From positions 1-44,744 of the forward strand of contig CANEVH010000032.1 of the NCBI GenBank assembly GCA_947442105.1: DNA of 44,744 bases. Reading direction: 5' to 3'. The position numbers and the translations under genes were made by a program. Below are positions 29,345 to 36,924 of this stretch, one piece after another. This DNA is from Comamonadaceae bacterium. Its GTDB lineage: Bacteria > Pseudomonadota > Gammaproteobacteria > Burkholderiales > Burkholderiaceae_C. The notes beneath the pieces are model-generated. The model ran no database searches. It saw only the letters and a program-made list of their open reading frames with translations, and was not told the origin of the DNA. Within the stretch, counting starts at the first letter, position 1; the number at the start of each line of letters is the position of its first letter.

Positions 29345-30214
29345 ATGAAACGCATGTTTTTATTGATTGTTACCAACGTCATGGTGGTGGTGGTGTTGGG
29401 CATTGTGGCCAGCTTGCTGGGCGTGAACCGCTACCTCACAGCCAACGGCCTGAACCTGGGCGCATTGCTGGGCTTCGCGCTCATCATGGGCTTTGGCGGC
29501 GCGTTTATTTCGCTGCTCATCAGCAAGCCCTTGGCCAAGTGGAGTTCGGGCGTGCGCGTGATCGAGCAGCCGCAAAACGCCGACGAGGCCTGGATTGTGG
29601 AGACGGTGCGCAAGTTTGCCGACAAGGCCCAGATCGGCATGCCCGAAGTGGGCATTTTTGAGGGTGACGCCAACGCCTTTGCCACCGGCGCATTTAAAAA
29701 CTCAGCCCTGGTGGCGGTGTCCACCGGCCTGCTGCAAGGCATGACGCGCGACGAGGTGGAGGCCGTGATCGGCCACGAAGTCGCCCACGTGGCCAATGGC
29801 GACATGGTCACCATGACGCTGATTCAGGGCGTGATGAACACCTTTGTGGTGTTTTTGAGCCGCGTCATTGGCTATGCGGTGGACAGCTTTTTGCGCAAGG
29901 GCGACGACCGCGACAGCGGCCCCGGCATTGGCTATGTAGTGACCACCATCGTGCTCGACATCGTGCTGGGCTTTGCCGCCCAAATGGTAGTGGCCTGGTT
30001 TTCGCGGCAGCGCGAGTTCCGGGCGGACGCGGGTGCGGCCCAGTTGATGGGGCGCAAGCAGCCCATGGTTAACGCACTGGCGCGCCTGGGTGGGATGCAC
30101 ACCGGCGAGTTGCCCAAGAGCGTGGCGGCCTTTGGCATTGCCGGTGGCATAGGCCAGCTGTTTAGCACCCACCCGCCGATTGAGGAGCGCATTGCCGCAT
30201 TGCAAAGCGCATAA
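29345..30214 (+). CDS. htpX: Membrane zinc protease HtpX
   Basis: 289 aa from the ATG at 29345, with AAGGA about 6 bases upstream; earlier in-frame starts lack a site. Two N-terminal membrane helices ([38 protein letters not shown]) precede the cytoplasmic protease domain. The zinc-binding HEVAH is at residues 144-148, and the third ligand Glu lies in [13 protein letters not shown]. Two further helices lie near 155 and 200. It degrades misfolded membrane proteins with FtsH. Length is normal. Confidence 0.95.
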   Translation: MKRMFLLIVTNVMVVVVLGIVASLLGVNRYLTANGLNLGALLGFALIMGFGGAFISLLISKPLAKWSSGVRVIEQPQNADEAWIVETVRKFADKAQIGMPEVGIFEGDANAFATGAFKNSALVAVSTGLLQGMTRDEVEAVIGHEVAHVANGDMVTMTLIQGVMNTFVVFLSRVIGYAVDSFLRKGDDRDSGPGIGYVVTTIVLDIVLGFAAQMVVAWFSRQREFRADAGAAQLMGRKQPMVNALARLGGMHTGELPKSVAAFGIAGGIGQLFSTHPPIEERIAALQSA

Positions 30215-30236
30215 TTCATTTAAGTTTTTTTGTTTG

Positions 30237-30275
30237 AGCGAGCGCCGCAGCACTGCGGCGCTCGCTTCGTTTTTT
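30237..30275 (+). terminator. Strong intrinsic terminator after htpX
   Basis: A perfect 14-bp stem (AGCGAGCGCCGCAG at 30237-30250 with CTGCGGCGCTCGCT at 30253-30266) closes on CA and is followed by TCG and six T. It lies 23 bases after the htpX stop and upstream of the LysE gene, whose start it separates from htpX transcription. Confidence 0.92.
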
Positions 30276-30287
30276 GGGGAACGCTGC

Positions 30288-30917
30288 GTGGATTTTTCGG
30301 CCTGGTTGACCTTTTTTGCCGCCTGCTGGGCGATCAGCATTTCGCCGGGGCCAGGTGCCGTGGCGTCCATGAGCGCCGGCCTGAACTATGGCTTTCGTAG
30401 GGGCTATTTCACGGTGTTTGGGCTGATTTTGGGCATCTGGACCCAGTTGCTGTTGGTGGGCGCGGGTTTGGGTGCCTTGGTGGCAACCTCGGCCACCGCG
30501 TTTGGCGTGGTCAAGTGGGCGGGGGTGATTTACTTGGTGTACTTGGGCATTGCGCAGTGGCGCGCCCCGGCCACGCCCCTGGCCGCGCGCAGCGACGACG
30601 GCACGCAAACCACGCGCCGCTCTATGGTGCTGCGCGGCTGGATGATTAACGCCGTCAACCCCAAGGGCACGGTGTTCATGCTGGCGGTGGTGCCGCAGTT
30701 TTTGGTGCTCGATCAGCCGCTGCTGGGGCAGTACCTGGTGATTGGCGCCACGCTGTCGTTGACCGACCTGGTGGTGATGGCGGGCTACACCGCCCTGGCT
30801 TCACGGGTGCTCAACGCGCTGCGCGACGCCTCGCACATCCGGGCCATGAACCGGGTGTTTGGCGGTCTTTTTGTGGTGGCGGGTACGCTGCTGGCACTGT
30901 TTAAGCGCGCGGGCTGA
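30288..30917 (+). CDS. LysE/RhtB-family amino-acid exporter
   Basis: 209 aa from the GTG at 30288 (MDFSAWLTFFAACWAISISP); the long frame upstream contains the htpX terminator and is not real. The family signature SPGPGAVASMSAGLNYGFRR lies at residues 19-38, followed by membrane segments VFGLILGIWTQLLLVGAGLG, FGVVKWAGVIYLVYLGIAQW and others, about six in total. WMINAVNPKGTVFMLAVVPQ near 125 is typical. The substrate (lysine, homoserine, threonine or others) cannot be told. Confidence 0.9.
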   Translation: MDFSAWLTFFAACWAISISPGPGAVASMSAGLNYGFRRGYFTVFGLILGIWTQLLLVGAGLGALVATSATAFGVVKWAGVIYLVYLGIAQWRAPATPLAARSDDGTQTTRRSMVLRGWMINAVNPKGTVFMLAVVPQFLVLDQPLLGQYLVIGATLSLTDLVVMAGYTALASRVLNALRDASHIRAMNRVFGGLFVVAGTLLALFKRAG

Positions 30918-31010
30918 AATTGGGGGCCGACAACAACTCTCGGCGCTTGCAAACTGCGGACTTGTGTACACTTTGATGCACAACCAGCGTTTGGATTGAA
31001 AGGAACACTG

Positions 31011-31295
31011 ATGGAAGCTACCAAAGTGGGCATTCGGGAATTCCGTGCCGGTATGGCCGAGTTCATTGCGTCAAGCACGCCAGTGGCCGTGACGCGCCAT
31101 GGGCACACCATCGGGTACTTCATACCGACCCATGGACAGGTGGAAGGCGACGCTGCCGCGTTGAAGAAGGCGAGCAAGACCTTGGACCGCTTGCTTGCAG
31201 CCAAGCGCATTGATGTGGACGCCGTGGTCGCTGAATTCAAAACCACCCGCAAACGCGCAAGCACGTCTAAGAAACCGGTGCCCGTGGTGGCATGA
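31011..31295 (+). CDS. Phd/YefM-type antitoxin
   Basis: 94 aa from the ATG at 31011, with AAGGA 7 bases upstream. EATKVGIREFRAGMAEFIAS at the start and VAVTRHGHTIGYFIP near residue 28 are the prevent-host-death fold, which binds the operator DNA and the toxin. The C-terminal Lys/Arg-rich tail would fold on the toxin. Its toxin partner, overlapping by ATGA, is truncated. Confidence 0.85.
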   Translation: MEATKVGIREFRAGMAEFIASSTPVAVTRHGHTIGYFIPTHGQVEGDAAALKKASKTLDRLLAAKRIDVDAVVAEFKTTRKRASTSKKPVPVVA

Positions 31296-31408
31296 GCAAC
31301 AAAGCCATCGTTCTCGATGCGAACATTCTGATTCGCGCGGTACTGGGCAAGCGGGTGCGAGAGCTGATTGTTGCCAACGCTACGAAAGCATCAATCCAAG
31401 ATACCTAA
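31292..31408 (+). pseudogene. Truncated PIN-domain (VapC-type) toxin, 38 codons
   Basis: MSNKAIVLDANILIRAVLGK and the following RVRELIVANA are the start of a PIN ribonuclease, with the first catalytic Asp (LDAN). After ANA the frame runs into TAA within ten codons, and no remaining PIN motif (E, D, D) is found downstream in any frame. A normal toxin has about 130 residues, so the active site is missing. The start overlaps the antitoxin stop as ATGA. The cut is close to the beginning of the accessory island. Confidence 0.8.
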
Positions 31409-31500
31409 AGTTCAAGCAACTTGAACTGGATGTGATTGAGGTGTTCCACGAGACCCACGCGCATGAAACTGCGGCTCCTTTCAACTACTGGAGCATCTTT

Positions 31501-32247
31501 ATGCGGACTTCCCATCGCCATTTCAATTGCCATTTCCATCGCCCGGCGCGCACCGCGCTATTCGTCTTCCTCACCGCTTTGGGTGCGCTGGCACATGCCG
31601 GTCACTTGGCTGATGGCCCGGCAGGCGACCAAGAACCCCGTGTGTCGGCTCCTGCTTTGCGGCCCGACCTTGCGGTGGGTGACGTGGTCTTTATTCGCGT
31701 TGCTGCCAAGCCGTTTCGCGAGGTTGCCGCAGCGACCAGCTCCTGGACCAACCACGTTGGAATTGTGGTGGGCATGGAGGGCAAAGAGCCGCTGATTGGT
31801 GAAAGCACCTTCCCTTTTTCCCGTACGACAAGGCTCTCCAAGTTCATAGCGCGATCCGAGAGCGGCCGCTATGCCGTCGCTAGGCTTAAAACAGAGCTTT
31901 CGCCCGACCAACAGCAAGCTGTGGCCTTGGCCGCAAAGCGGCGCAACGGCATTTTTTATGACACCGGTTTTGACCTGCATTCCAAGCGCCAGTTTTGCTC
32001 TCGCTATGTGCGCGAAGTGCTGGCCGAGGCCACGGGCGTTCAGGTTGGTGAGGTGCAGACATTTGCAGACTTGCTCCAACAGCAGCCGGGGGTGGACCTG
32101 AGTTTTTGGAAGGTTTGGTATTTCGGAAACATTCCTTGGGACAGAGCAACTGTGAGTCCTGCGAGCGTGCTTCAAAGCCCCCAATTGCAGATTCTTTTCG
32201 ACAGCGCCACGACAGCGGCCATTGCGCCCACTGCGCCCCATATCTGA
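31501..32247 (+). CDS. YiiX/YebB-like permuted papain-fold hydrolase, exported
   Basis: 248 aa from the ATG at 31501 (GGAG 8 bases upstream). A signal peptide (TALFVFLTALGALAHAG) leads to the secreted domain. The permuted NlpC/P60-like order is visible: the active-site His85 in SWTNHVGIVVGMEG first, then the Cys166 in KRQFCSRYVREVL. The family includes bacterial cell-wall or lipid-acting hydrolases; no substrate is known. Its last 195 bases recur at 33173-33376, and it is the left chromosomal flank of the stacked cassettes. Confidence 0.85.
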   Translation: MRTSHRHFNCHFHRPARTALFVFLTALGALAHAGHLADGPAGDQEPRVSAPALRPDLAVGDVVFIRVAAKPFREVAAATSSWTNHVGIVVGMEGKEPLIGESTFPFSRTTRLSKFIARSESGRYAVARLKTELSPDQQQAVALAAKRRNGIFYDTGFDLHSKRQFCSRYVREVLAEATGVQVGEVQTFADLLQQQPGVDLSFWKVWYFGNIPWDRATVSPASVLQSPQLQILFDSATTAAIAPTAPHI

Positions 32248-32274
32248 CTAAGGCTTTCGCAAGGAGATATCGCC

Positions 32275-33042
32275 ATGCTTACCACCATCTTTGTCGTATT
32301 CGCATTCTGCTTCGTCCTCGAACGGCTGGTTCCAGGATGGTCTTTGCCACAGGTTCGAAGCTGGCCTTGGCGCGTGCTGCTTGTCAACGGCGTTCAGCTT
32401 TGCGTCGTCCTTTTGGCAGGCCTCACCTGGGAGCGCTGGCTGTCCTCGGTTGCACTGTTTCATCTCTCCGACCACGTTTCGTCGGCGGCAGGCGGATTGC
32501 TCGCTTACTTCATCGCCACATTCGTTTTCTATTGGTGGCATCGTTTGCGTCACGAGCACGACTTCTTGTGGCTGGGTTTTCACCAGATCCACCACAGCCC
32601 GCAGCGCCTAGAGGTCATCACATCCTTCTACAAGCACCCGGGTGAAATGGTCGTTAATTCGGTGATCGGGAGCTTACTGGTTTACACCCTCTTGGGCCTG
32701 TCGCCCGAAGCCGGGGCCGTCTACACATTGTGCACAGCACTCGGCGAGTTTTTTTATCACACCAATGTCAAGACGCCGCGCTGGGTAGGGTTCTTCTTTC
32801 AGCGGCCCGAGATGCACCGGATTCACCATCAACACGGACGCCACAAAAACAACTATGGCGACATCACCTGGTGGGACATGTTGTTTGGAACTTACGAGAA
32901 CCCCAAAGAATGGGTTCACACCTGCGGGTTCGACGCGGACAAGGAAGAGCAGCTCCTCCAGATGCTTCGGTACCAGGATGTAAACAAACGGCCCGAGGTA
33001 CTCAAATTGGGCAACCGCCAGATAGGTGGCTACCCGTTCTGA
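32275..33042 (+). CDS. Sterol desaturase/fatty acid hydroxylase family membrane enzyme
   Basis: 255 aa with a strong AAGGAG site. Membrane segments near the N-terminus (TTIFVVFAFCFVLERLVPG; VLLVNGVQLCVVLLAG) and middle. Diiron histidine boxes: HRLRHEHDF near residue 90, HQIHHSPQR near 103, and MHRIHHQHGRHKNNYGD near 182. The reaction is oxygen-dependent hydroxylation or desaturation of a lipid; the substrate is unknown. It is the first cargo of the island: left is the intact hydrolase gene, right is a remnant of the FAD gene. It starts 27 bases after the hydrolase stop. Confidence 0.88.
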   Translation: MLTTIFVVFAFCFVLERLVPGWSLPQVRSWPWRVLLVNGVQLCVVLLAGLTWERWLSSVALFHLSDHVSSAAGGLLAYFIATFVFYWWHRLRHEHDFLWLGFHQIHHSPQRLEVITSFYKHPGEMVVNSVIGSLLVYTLLGLSPEAGAVYTLCTALGEFFYHTNVKTPRWVGFFFQRPEMHRIHHQHGRHKNNYGDITWWDMLFGTYENPKEWVHTCGFDADKEEQLLQMLRYQDVNKRPEVLKLGNRQIGGYPF

Positions 33043-33049
33043 GGACTAC

Positions 33050-33178
33050 AAGCTCAGGTTGAAAATAGCCCAAGGACCTCAAGGCACCAAGTCACACGCC
33101 AACGCCTCCGCCACCTTAATCCCGTCCACCCCCGCCGACAAAATGCCGCCGGCTGGCGCCTTCGCCTGCCGAGTACAG
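33050..33178 (-). pseudogene. Remnant A: 3' end of the FAD-dependent dehydrogenase gene
   Basis: Compared with the end of the intact gene (37216 onward), about 110 bases match, including the stop codon (about 33078) and the tail after it. The encoded end, read minus, is the same EALACDLVP, while nucleotides differ at silent positions. Six bases (gtagct) are missing at about 33153. It ends at 33173-33178 (gtacag), where it joins the hydrolase remnant through shared bases. Confidence 0.85.
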
Positions 33179-33376
33179 ACATTTGCAGACTTGCTCCAGC
33201 AGCAGCCGGGCGTGGACCTGAGTTTTTGGAAGGTTTGGTATTTCGGAAACATTCCTTGGGAGCGGGCTACCGTGACTCCTGCGAGCGTGCTTCAAAGCCC
33301 CCAATTGCAGCTGATCTTTGATAGCGCCACGACAGCGGCAATTGCGCCTACTGCGCCAACTGCGCGAAACATCTAA
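33173..33376 (+). pseudogene. Remnant Y': 3' end of the papain-like hydrolase gene
   Basis: It repeats bases 32055-32247 at about 90% identity and in the same orientation. The encoded tail QTFADLLQQQPGVDLSFWKV is unchanged; the few differences are conservative (Asp to Glu, Ser to Thr, Ile-Leu to Leu-Ile) plus a slightly longer C-terminus. The remaining part has no start or signal peptide. It joins remnant A at a 6-base microhomology. Confidence 0.88.
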
Positions 33377-33459
33377 GGGATGACGACGGTGCGGAATGGG
33401 TGAAAGCGGGTGAGGCGTCACCGCGCTGTGGCGTGACGGATGCGCCGGCGCCCCCTGAA

Positions 33460-33870
33460 TTACGGGACTGGGTGAACCCAGTTCTCCAGTTCGAGCGCAG
33501 GCACACGCACGAATTCCGCCATGTTATTGGTGACCAGCACCAAGCCTTCGCTGCGCGCGTGCGCTGCAATGTGCAGCTCATTCACACCAATGGGCTGGTC
33601 GAGTTTTTCCAGGGCGGCGCGAATGGCGCCATAGTGCTGCGCGGCCTTGGCGCCGTAGGGGAGAACTTCCAGGCGGCTGCAAAAGTCCTCAATGGCGGAC
33701 AGGTTCTCGCTCACGCGGCTGCTCTTCTCCGCGCCATGCAAGAGTTCGGCCAGGGTAATGGAAGACATCGCCATGCGGCTGGCGTTGGCGTTGAAGGTGG
33801 AAAGCACCTCGACGGGGCGCCGTTTCAACACATCAATAACGATGTTGGTGTCGAGCAGGTAGCGCAGCAT
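33460..33870 (-). CDS. vapC: VapC toxin, PIN-domain ribonuclease
   Basis: 136 aa. PIN motifs are in order: LLDTNIVIDVLKRRP with the first Asp, SSITLAELLHGAEKS with the Glu, then IGVNELHIAAHARSEG and LVLVTNNMAEF. In many relatives the third motif reads 'xNDxxIAAHA'; here it is NELHIAAHA, with Glu in place of Asp, which may be tolerated. VapC cleaves tRNA or rRNA. It overlaps vapB by ATGA at 33868-33872. It is the cargo between remnant Y' and remnant B. Confidence 0.9.
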   Translation of the reverse strand: MLRYLLDTNIVIDVLKRRPVEVLSTFNANASRMAMSSITLAELLHGAEKSSRVSENLSAIEDFCSRLEVLPYGAKAAQHYGAIRAALEKLDQPIGVNELHIAAHARSEGLVLVTNNMAEFVRVPALELENWVHPVP

Positions 33871-34103
33871 CAGAGCGCCTCCCGCTCCGGCTGGTGCTGG
33901 TCGGCGCGCTCGGGCAGGAAGTCCTCGCTCACAGCAGGCCCGCCAAGAAAGAAGCTGTCCCAGCTTTGGCCCAGTGGGGAAATGATGCGCTCCTTGCCTT
34001 TGGCACGTATGTCTACCTTTTGGACGCCTTCGGGCAGGCGCATGTCCAATGGGATGCGAACCGCCTGGGTACGGTTATTGACGAAAACAGTGCCAATCGA
34101 CAT
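33870..34103 (-). CDS. vapB: VapB antitoxin, AbrB/MazE-type
   Basis: 77 aa. SIGTVFVNNRTQAVRIPLDM is the SpoVT-AbrB DNA-binding swapped-hairpin motif, followed by GVQKVDIRAKGKERIISPL, and the C-terminal toxin-binding tail LERADQHQP-like. Ribosome binding site AGGGG 7 bases upstream of the ATG at 34103. Autorepression with VapC is expected and two direct heptamers lie upstream. Confidence 0.9.
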   Translation of the reverse strand: MSIGTVFVNNRTQAVRIPLDMRLPEGVQKVDIRAKGKERIISPLGQSWDSFFLGGPAVSEDFLPERADQHQPEREAL

Positions 34104-34122
34104 CGCTATCCCCTCAGAAAAA

Positions 34123-34142
34123 TGTATATAGCAAGTGTATAT
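34123..34142. promoter_or_regulatory. Likely vapBC operator: direct heptamer repeat
   Basis: TGTATAT occurs at 34123-34129 and again at 34136-34142, a 13-base period, about 20 bases upstream of the vapB start in an AT-rich patch that would overlap the promoter. AbrB-type antitoxins bind paired elements of this sort. Confidence 0.5.
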
Positions 34143-34277
34143 TGCGCCGCTGGCGTGGTCAATTTAGCCGGCGCAACGAAACGTATACCTGCCTAGCCCG
34201 AAGCGCCAGTTCCCATTTCGTCCACTTGTGCACGCTTGCAAGCAAATTCCCCAAACCAGTAATCCAGACTTTCAAGC

Positions 34278-34502
34278 TCGGATTGGAAACTGCCCAAGGT
34301 CCTCAAGGCACCAAGTCACAAGCCAGCGCCTCCGCCACCTTAATCCCATCCACCCCCGCCGACAAAATGCCGCCGGCGTAGCTGGCGCCTTCGCCTGCGG
34401 GGTACAGGCCGCGTAAGTTGGTGCTTTGCAGGTCCTCGCCCCGTGGCATTTTGAGCGGGCTTGAGGTGCGGGTTTCCACGCCGGTAAGCACCGCGTCGGC
34501 CG
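34278..34502 (-). pseudogene. Remnant B: 3' end of the FAD-dependent dehydrogenase gene
   Basis: About 200 bases correspond to codons for the last 65 residues of the intact protein (from ADAVLTGVETRTSSPLKMPR to the stop). I count nine nucleotide differences over this span and no amino-acid change, so the difference is entirely silent. The homology stops at 34502, at 'gcgtcggcc'. The first 65-residue-coding stretch is not preceded by the rest of the gene. It is the left border of the retron-like operon. Confidence 0.9.
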
Positions 34503-34548
34503 CCACTTGGTTCGAAAGCACTGTGTTTCTCACACCGAACTCGGTATC

Positions 34549-35919
34549 CTAATCAAGGGAGACGTTTCGGCTACTAGCTAGTCCAAGCAACTCCACTAAT
34601 GTTTGGGAGAACTTGCGCACGGCCAAATCATGTCGATTGCAAAGGAACTCATATACCCGCGCTCGGGACATGAGTCCCTGCCTTTCAAGCTCTTTAAACA
34701 ACTTCTTTGGACGGTCATTCGCGGCGCAACCGGTCACCACGCCGTCGTCGGCGAGGCGGTGTGGAAAATCCGGCTTGCCGTATTCCGGAAAGAGTGCTTT
34801 TTCTACACTTTCCAGTGGGATGTAGCACGCGCGTTCATGGCGCGTACTACGATACTTTTGCTGATCCCCATCTAGCACGGCGATCACATGATCGGGTTGC
34901 GCCAGAAATTGCTCTTGGGCATTTTGTGTCAGCATATTCTTAACATTGCCACCTCCACCAACACAGATAATCAAAAAAGTCTGAAAGGCATCTGGACAGT
35001 AACGTGTGATAACGTACCCCAAGAACTCCTTCAAAACCTGATCTTCGGTCAGTATATAACGATCCCACCCGCGAAATCCGTACAGCATACTGTTTACATA
35101 GCCGAAGGTAGATGGTTCAATGCATGCATTCCCGCGAGTTTTTGAAAAGTAACGAAGCTCGCCAGGGCGCAACATCCGAATCATTGCAAGCGAATGCGTA
35201 GTGAAAACAACGTTAGATTGGTAGGTTTCGCAAAGCTTGCGGAGTTCGTCCAGCAGCCGGACCTGGGCCGACGCGTCAAGTGAAATATCAATTTCGTCCA
35301 CAAAAATGAGTTTCTTTTGAAGACGGATTCGTTTGTAAAGGTTAATGAGAAAGTACTCGCCAGAGCTTAGATAGTCTTCTCGGATGTAGCGTCCGTCCGG
35401 TTGCCGGACGCAATAATAAGAGGACTTACGGACTTTAACCTCTGCGAGGTTTTCAAAACCTGAGCCGGGATAAATTGCTTGCAGAAATGCGATGAGTTCA
35501 GAGGGGGTCGCGAAATCGTCTAGGGCCAAAGCTCGTCTAATTTCTAAATCTGACTCGCTGAGCGATTTGAAGAAATTGAATCGATCACCAGCTGGGATAG
35601 AGAGTTCGACTGCAAAATCCGTACGCCAAGTCGAAGGAATTGCCTGCCTGCAATTCAGGCTGCCGATTTTTGGATCGAAAATGAATGTGCGCGAAGTGCC
35701 GTCGATCTCGTAGATGATCTGGCTATCTGATCTGAAAATGTCGGCACCAGCGGTCGTGGCGAAGGTGTCCGCCAGAATGAGGTTTCGTATTGCGCGAGCA
35801 AGCGTTGTCTTACCCACGCCGTTCTTTCCGACAATTGCCAATATTCCATGGCGTGCCAAGTCCAACGAGAATTCCAGTGTCGCGATATGTTGGACGTTTC
35901 GGAGGGAGATGTGGAACAT
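34549..35919 (-). CDS. Fused ABC-type ATPase/TOPRIM-like effector (OLD-like), retron-associated
   Basis: 456 aa from the ATG at 35919, 5 bases after the RT stop; a TTG at 35928 is an alternative start. ATPase part: Walker A VGKNGVGKTTLARAI at residues 30-44, signature YLSSGEYFLINLY, Walker B KKLIFVDEIDISLD and the H-loop VVFTTHSLAMIR. C-terminal part: TEDQVLKEFLGYVI (Glu), then VGGGGNVKNML (Gly loop) and AVLDGDQQ (DxD), the three marks of a TOPRIM-type nuclease fold. Such ATPase-TOPRIM chains occur in OLD proteins, retron effectors and fused PARIS systems. Cytoplasmic; role is expected to be an abortive-infection effector (inference). AT-richer than the core genes. Confidence 0.82.
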   Translation of the reverse strand: MFHISLRNVQHIATLEFSLDLARHGILAIVGKNGVGKTTLARAIRNLILADTFATTAGADIFRSDSQIIYEIDGTSRTFIFDPKIGSLNCRQAIPSTWRTDFAVELSIPAGDRFNFFKSLSESDLEIRRALALDDFATPSELIAFLQAIYPGSGFENLAEVKVRKSSYYCVRQPDGRYIREDYLSSGEYFLINLYKRIRLQKKLIFVDEIDISLDASAQVRLLDELRKLCETYQSNVVFTTHSLAMIRMLRPGELRYFSKTRGNACIEPSTFGYVNSMLYGFRGWDRYILTEDQVLKEFLGYVITRYCPDAFQTFLIICVGGGGNVKNMLTQNAQEQFLAQPDHVIAVLDGDQQKYRSTRHERACYIPLESVEKALFPEYGKPDFPHRLADDGVVTGCAANDRPKKLFKELERQGLMSRARVYEFLCNRHDLAVRKFSQTLVELLGLASSRNVSLD

Positions 35920-35924
35920 TAAGT

Positions 35925-36908
35925 TCAATTGAAAGCGCGATGCAGAAACATGTCGACAGTTGTGGCCCCGTACTTTTGCCGAAGCTTGTCTAGGTAAGCT
36001 TTGTCCATCGAGTTAACGTAGTTCAAATAGCCCGAAATCCGCTCACTTGCTTTATCGGCGTCACATCCTGCCCGCTCGGAGAATTTTCTTCGGTCTGTTA
36101 GATAGAAATGGAGTAGTACTTCGATCGTAGTCCTGACTTTGGAGTCGATGGATATCCTCTCATTAGGAAGAATGTTTAGACCAAGAATATTTATCTTGTT
36201 ACCGGTTTTAAATATCTTGGATTTGCTGGCATTCAACTCGAATCGTGGACCATACATGGACTTAAGCGACGAAGCGAGCTTCTCCCTCAATCCCTCAAGC
36301 GGTTCGCGTGCGGGCCCAGAAATAATTAGGTCGTCTGAATACCGGGTATAAGTGCAACCGAGCGAGCGACAGTGTGCCTCAGTCGCATCATCGAACGATA
36401 ACAGCACTGAGTTGGAGATAACCGGAGAGGCTGGTAACCCTGGAGGTAGCGCGCCTTCTATGCATACGAGGTCTAGGATTCGCTCAATGTATGCGTCGAT
36501 GTCGAGTATAGGAGCGCGGTCCTTGCCGAATTCAATCGTCTTCCGAATCAGATTACGGTCGATGCTCGTAAAGAACCCCCTAATGTCAGACTGGAAAAAG
36601 TGTCTTCCAGCTCTGTGCGGGAAGACCGCATCGTACGCGCTGAACCCCTTCCTGTACGAGAAGACGACCCGCTCGTTTATCGGGAGATGCTCGAAGAGGA
36701 AAAGGTTCAAAAACGTGTGGAAGGTTTTGAATTTTTTGTTCGGCTTGATGATTGTGCGAACCTTGTCATGCTCAATGTGTTCGAACTTTAAATAGTTTTC
36801 CCTGATGTCGCCCATCTTGAAATCGCTGAATTCCAGCTTATCGTGGTACATCGACCGGAACAGGTCTTCTAGGCGCTTCTTCGCTGGGGTGGTGGCGGAC
36901 TGATTCAT
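35925..36908 (-). CDS. Reverse transcriptase, retron-type
   Basis: 327 aa from the ATG at 36908; a GTG at 36920 would add four residues. RT motifs: QSDIRGFFTSID (motif A, Asp108), GLPASPVISN (near 157-166, motif B) and TRYSDDLIIS (YSDD at 190-193, motif C), followed by the ELNASKSKIFKTGNKINILG thumb. The size and the single-domain form, with no intron maturase domain, match retron RTs. Retrons usually have YADD and a 'VTG' triplet in the thumb; here these read YSDD and ILG. It is cotranscribed with the ATPase/TOPRIM gene downstream and with the structured region upstream. Confidence 0.87.
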   Translation of the reverse strand: MNQSATTPAKKRLEDLFRSMYHDKLEFSDFKMGDIRENYLKFEHIEHDKVRTIIKPNKKFKTFHTFLNLFLFEHLPINERVVFSYRKGFSAYDAVFPHRAGRHFFQSDIRGFFTSIDRNLIRKTIEFGKDRAPILDIDAYIERILDLVCIEGALPPGLPASPVISNSVLLSFDDATEAHCRSLGCTYTRYSDDLIISGPAREPLEGLREKLASSLKSMYGPRFELNASKSKIFKTGNKINILGLNILPNERISIDSKVRTTIEVLLHFYLTDRRKFSERAGCDADKASERISGYLNYVNSMDKAYLDKLRQKYGATTVDMFLHRAFN

Positions 36909-36924
36909 AGGAGTTGGCACGGGC

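Noticed and set aside
30180..30287. N-terminal extension of the LysE gene to 30180
   Set aside because: It would run through the htpX end and the intrinsic terminator; GTG at 30288 fits the family start.
31463..31630. Signal-peptide-like frame from ATG 31463 (MKLRLLSTTGASLCG...)
   Set aside because: It is out of frame with the hydrolase and soon loses sense; 31501 has a better site and its own signal peptide.
33026..33376. 116-codon frame joining the FAD-gene remnant and hydrolase tail
   Set aside because: Its first half is antisense to a gene remnant and its second half is a tail fragment; not a gene.
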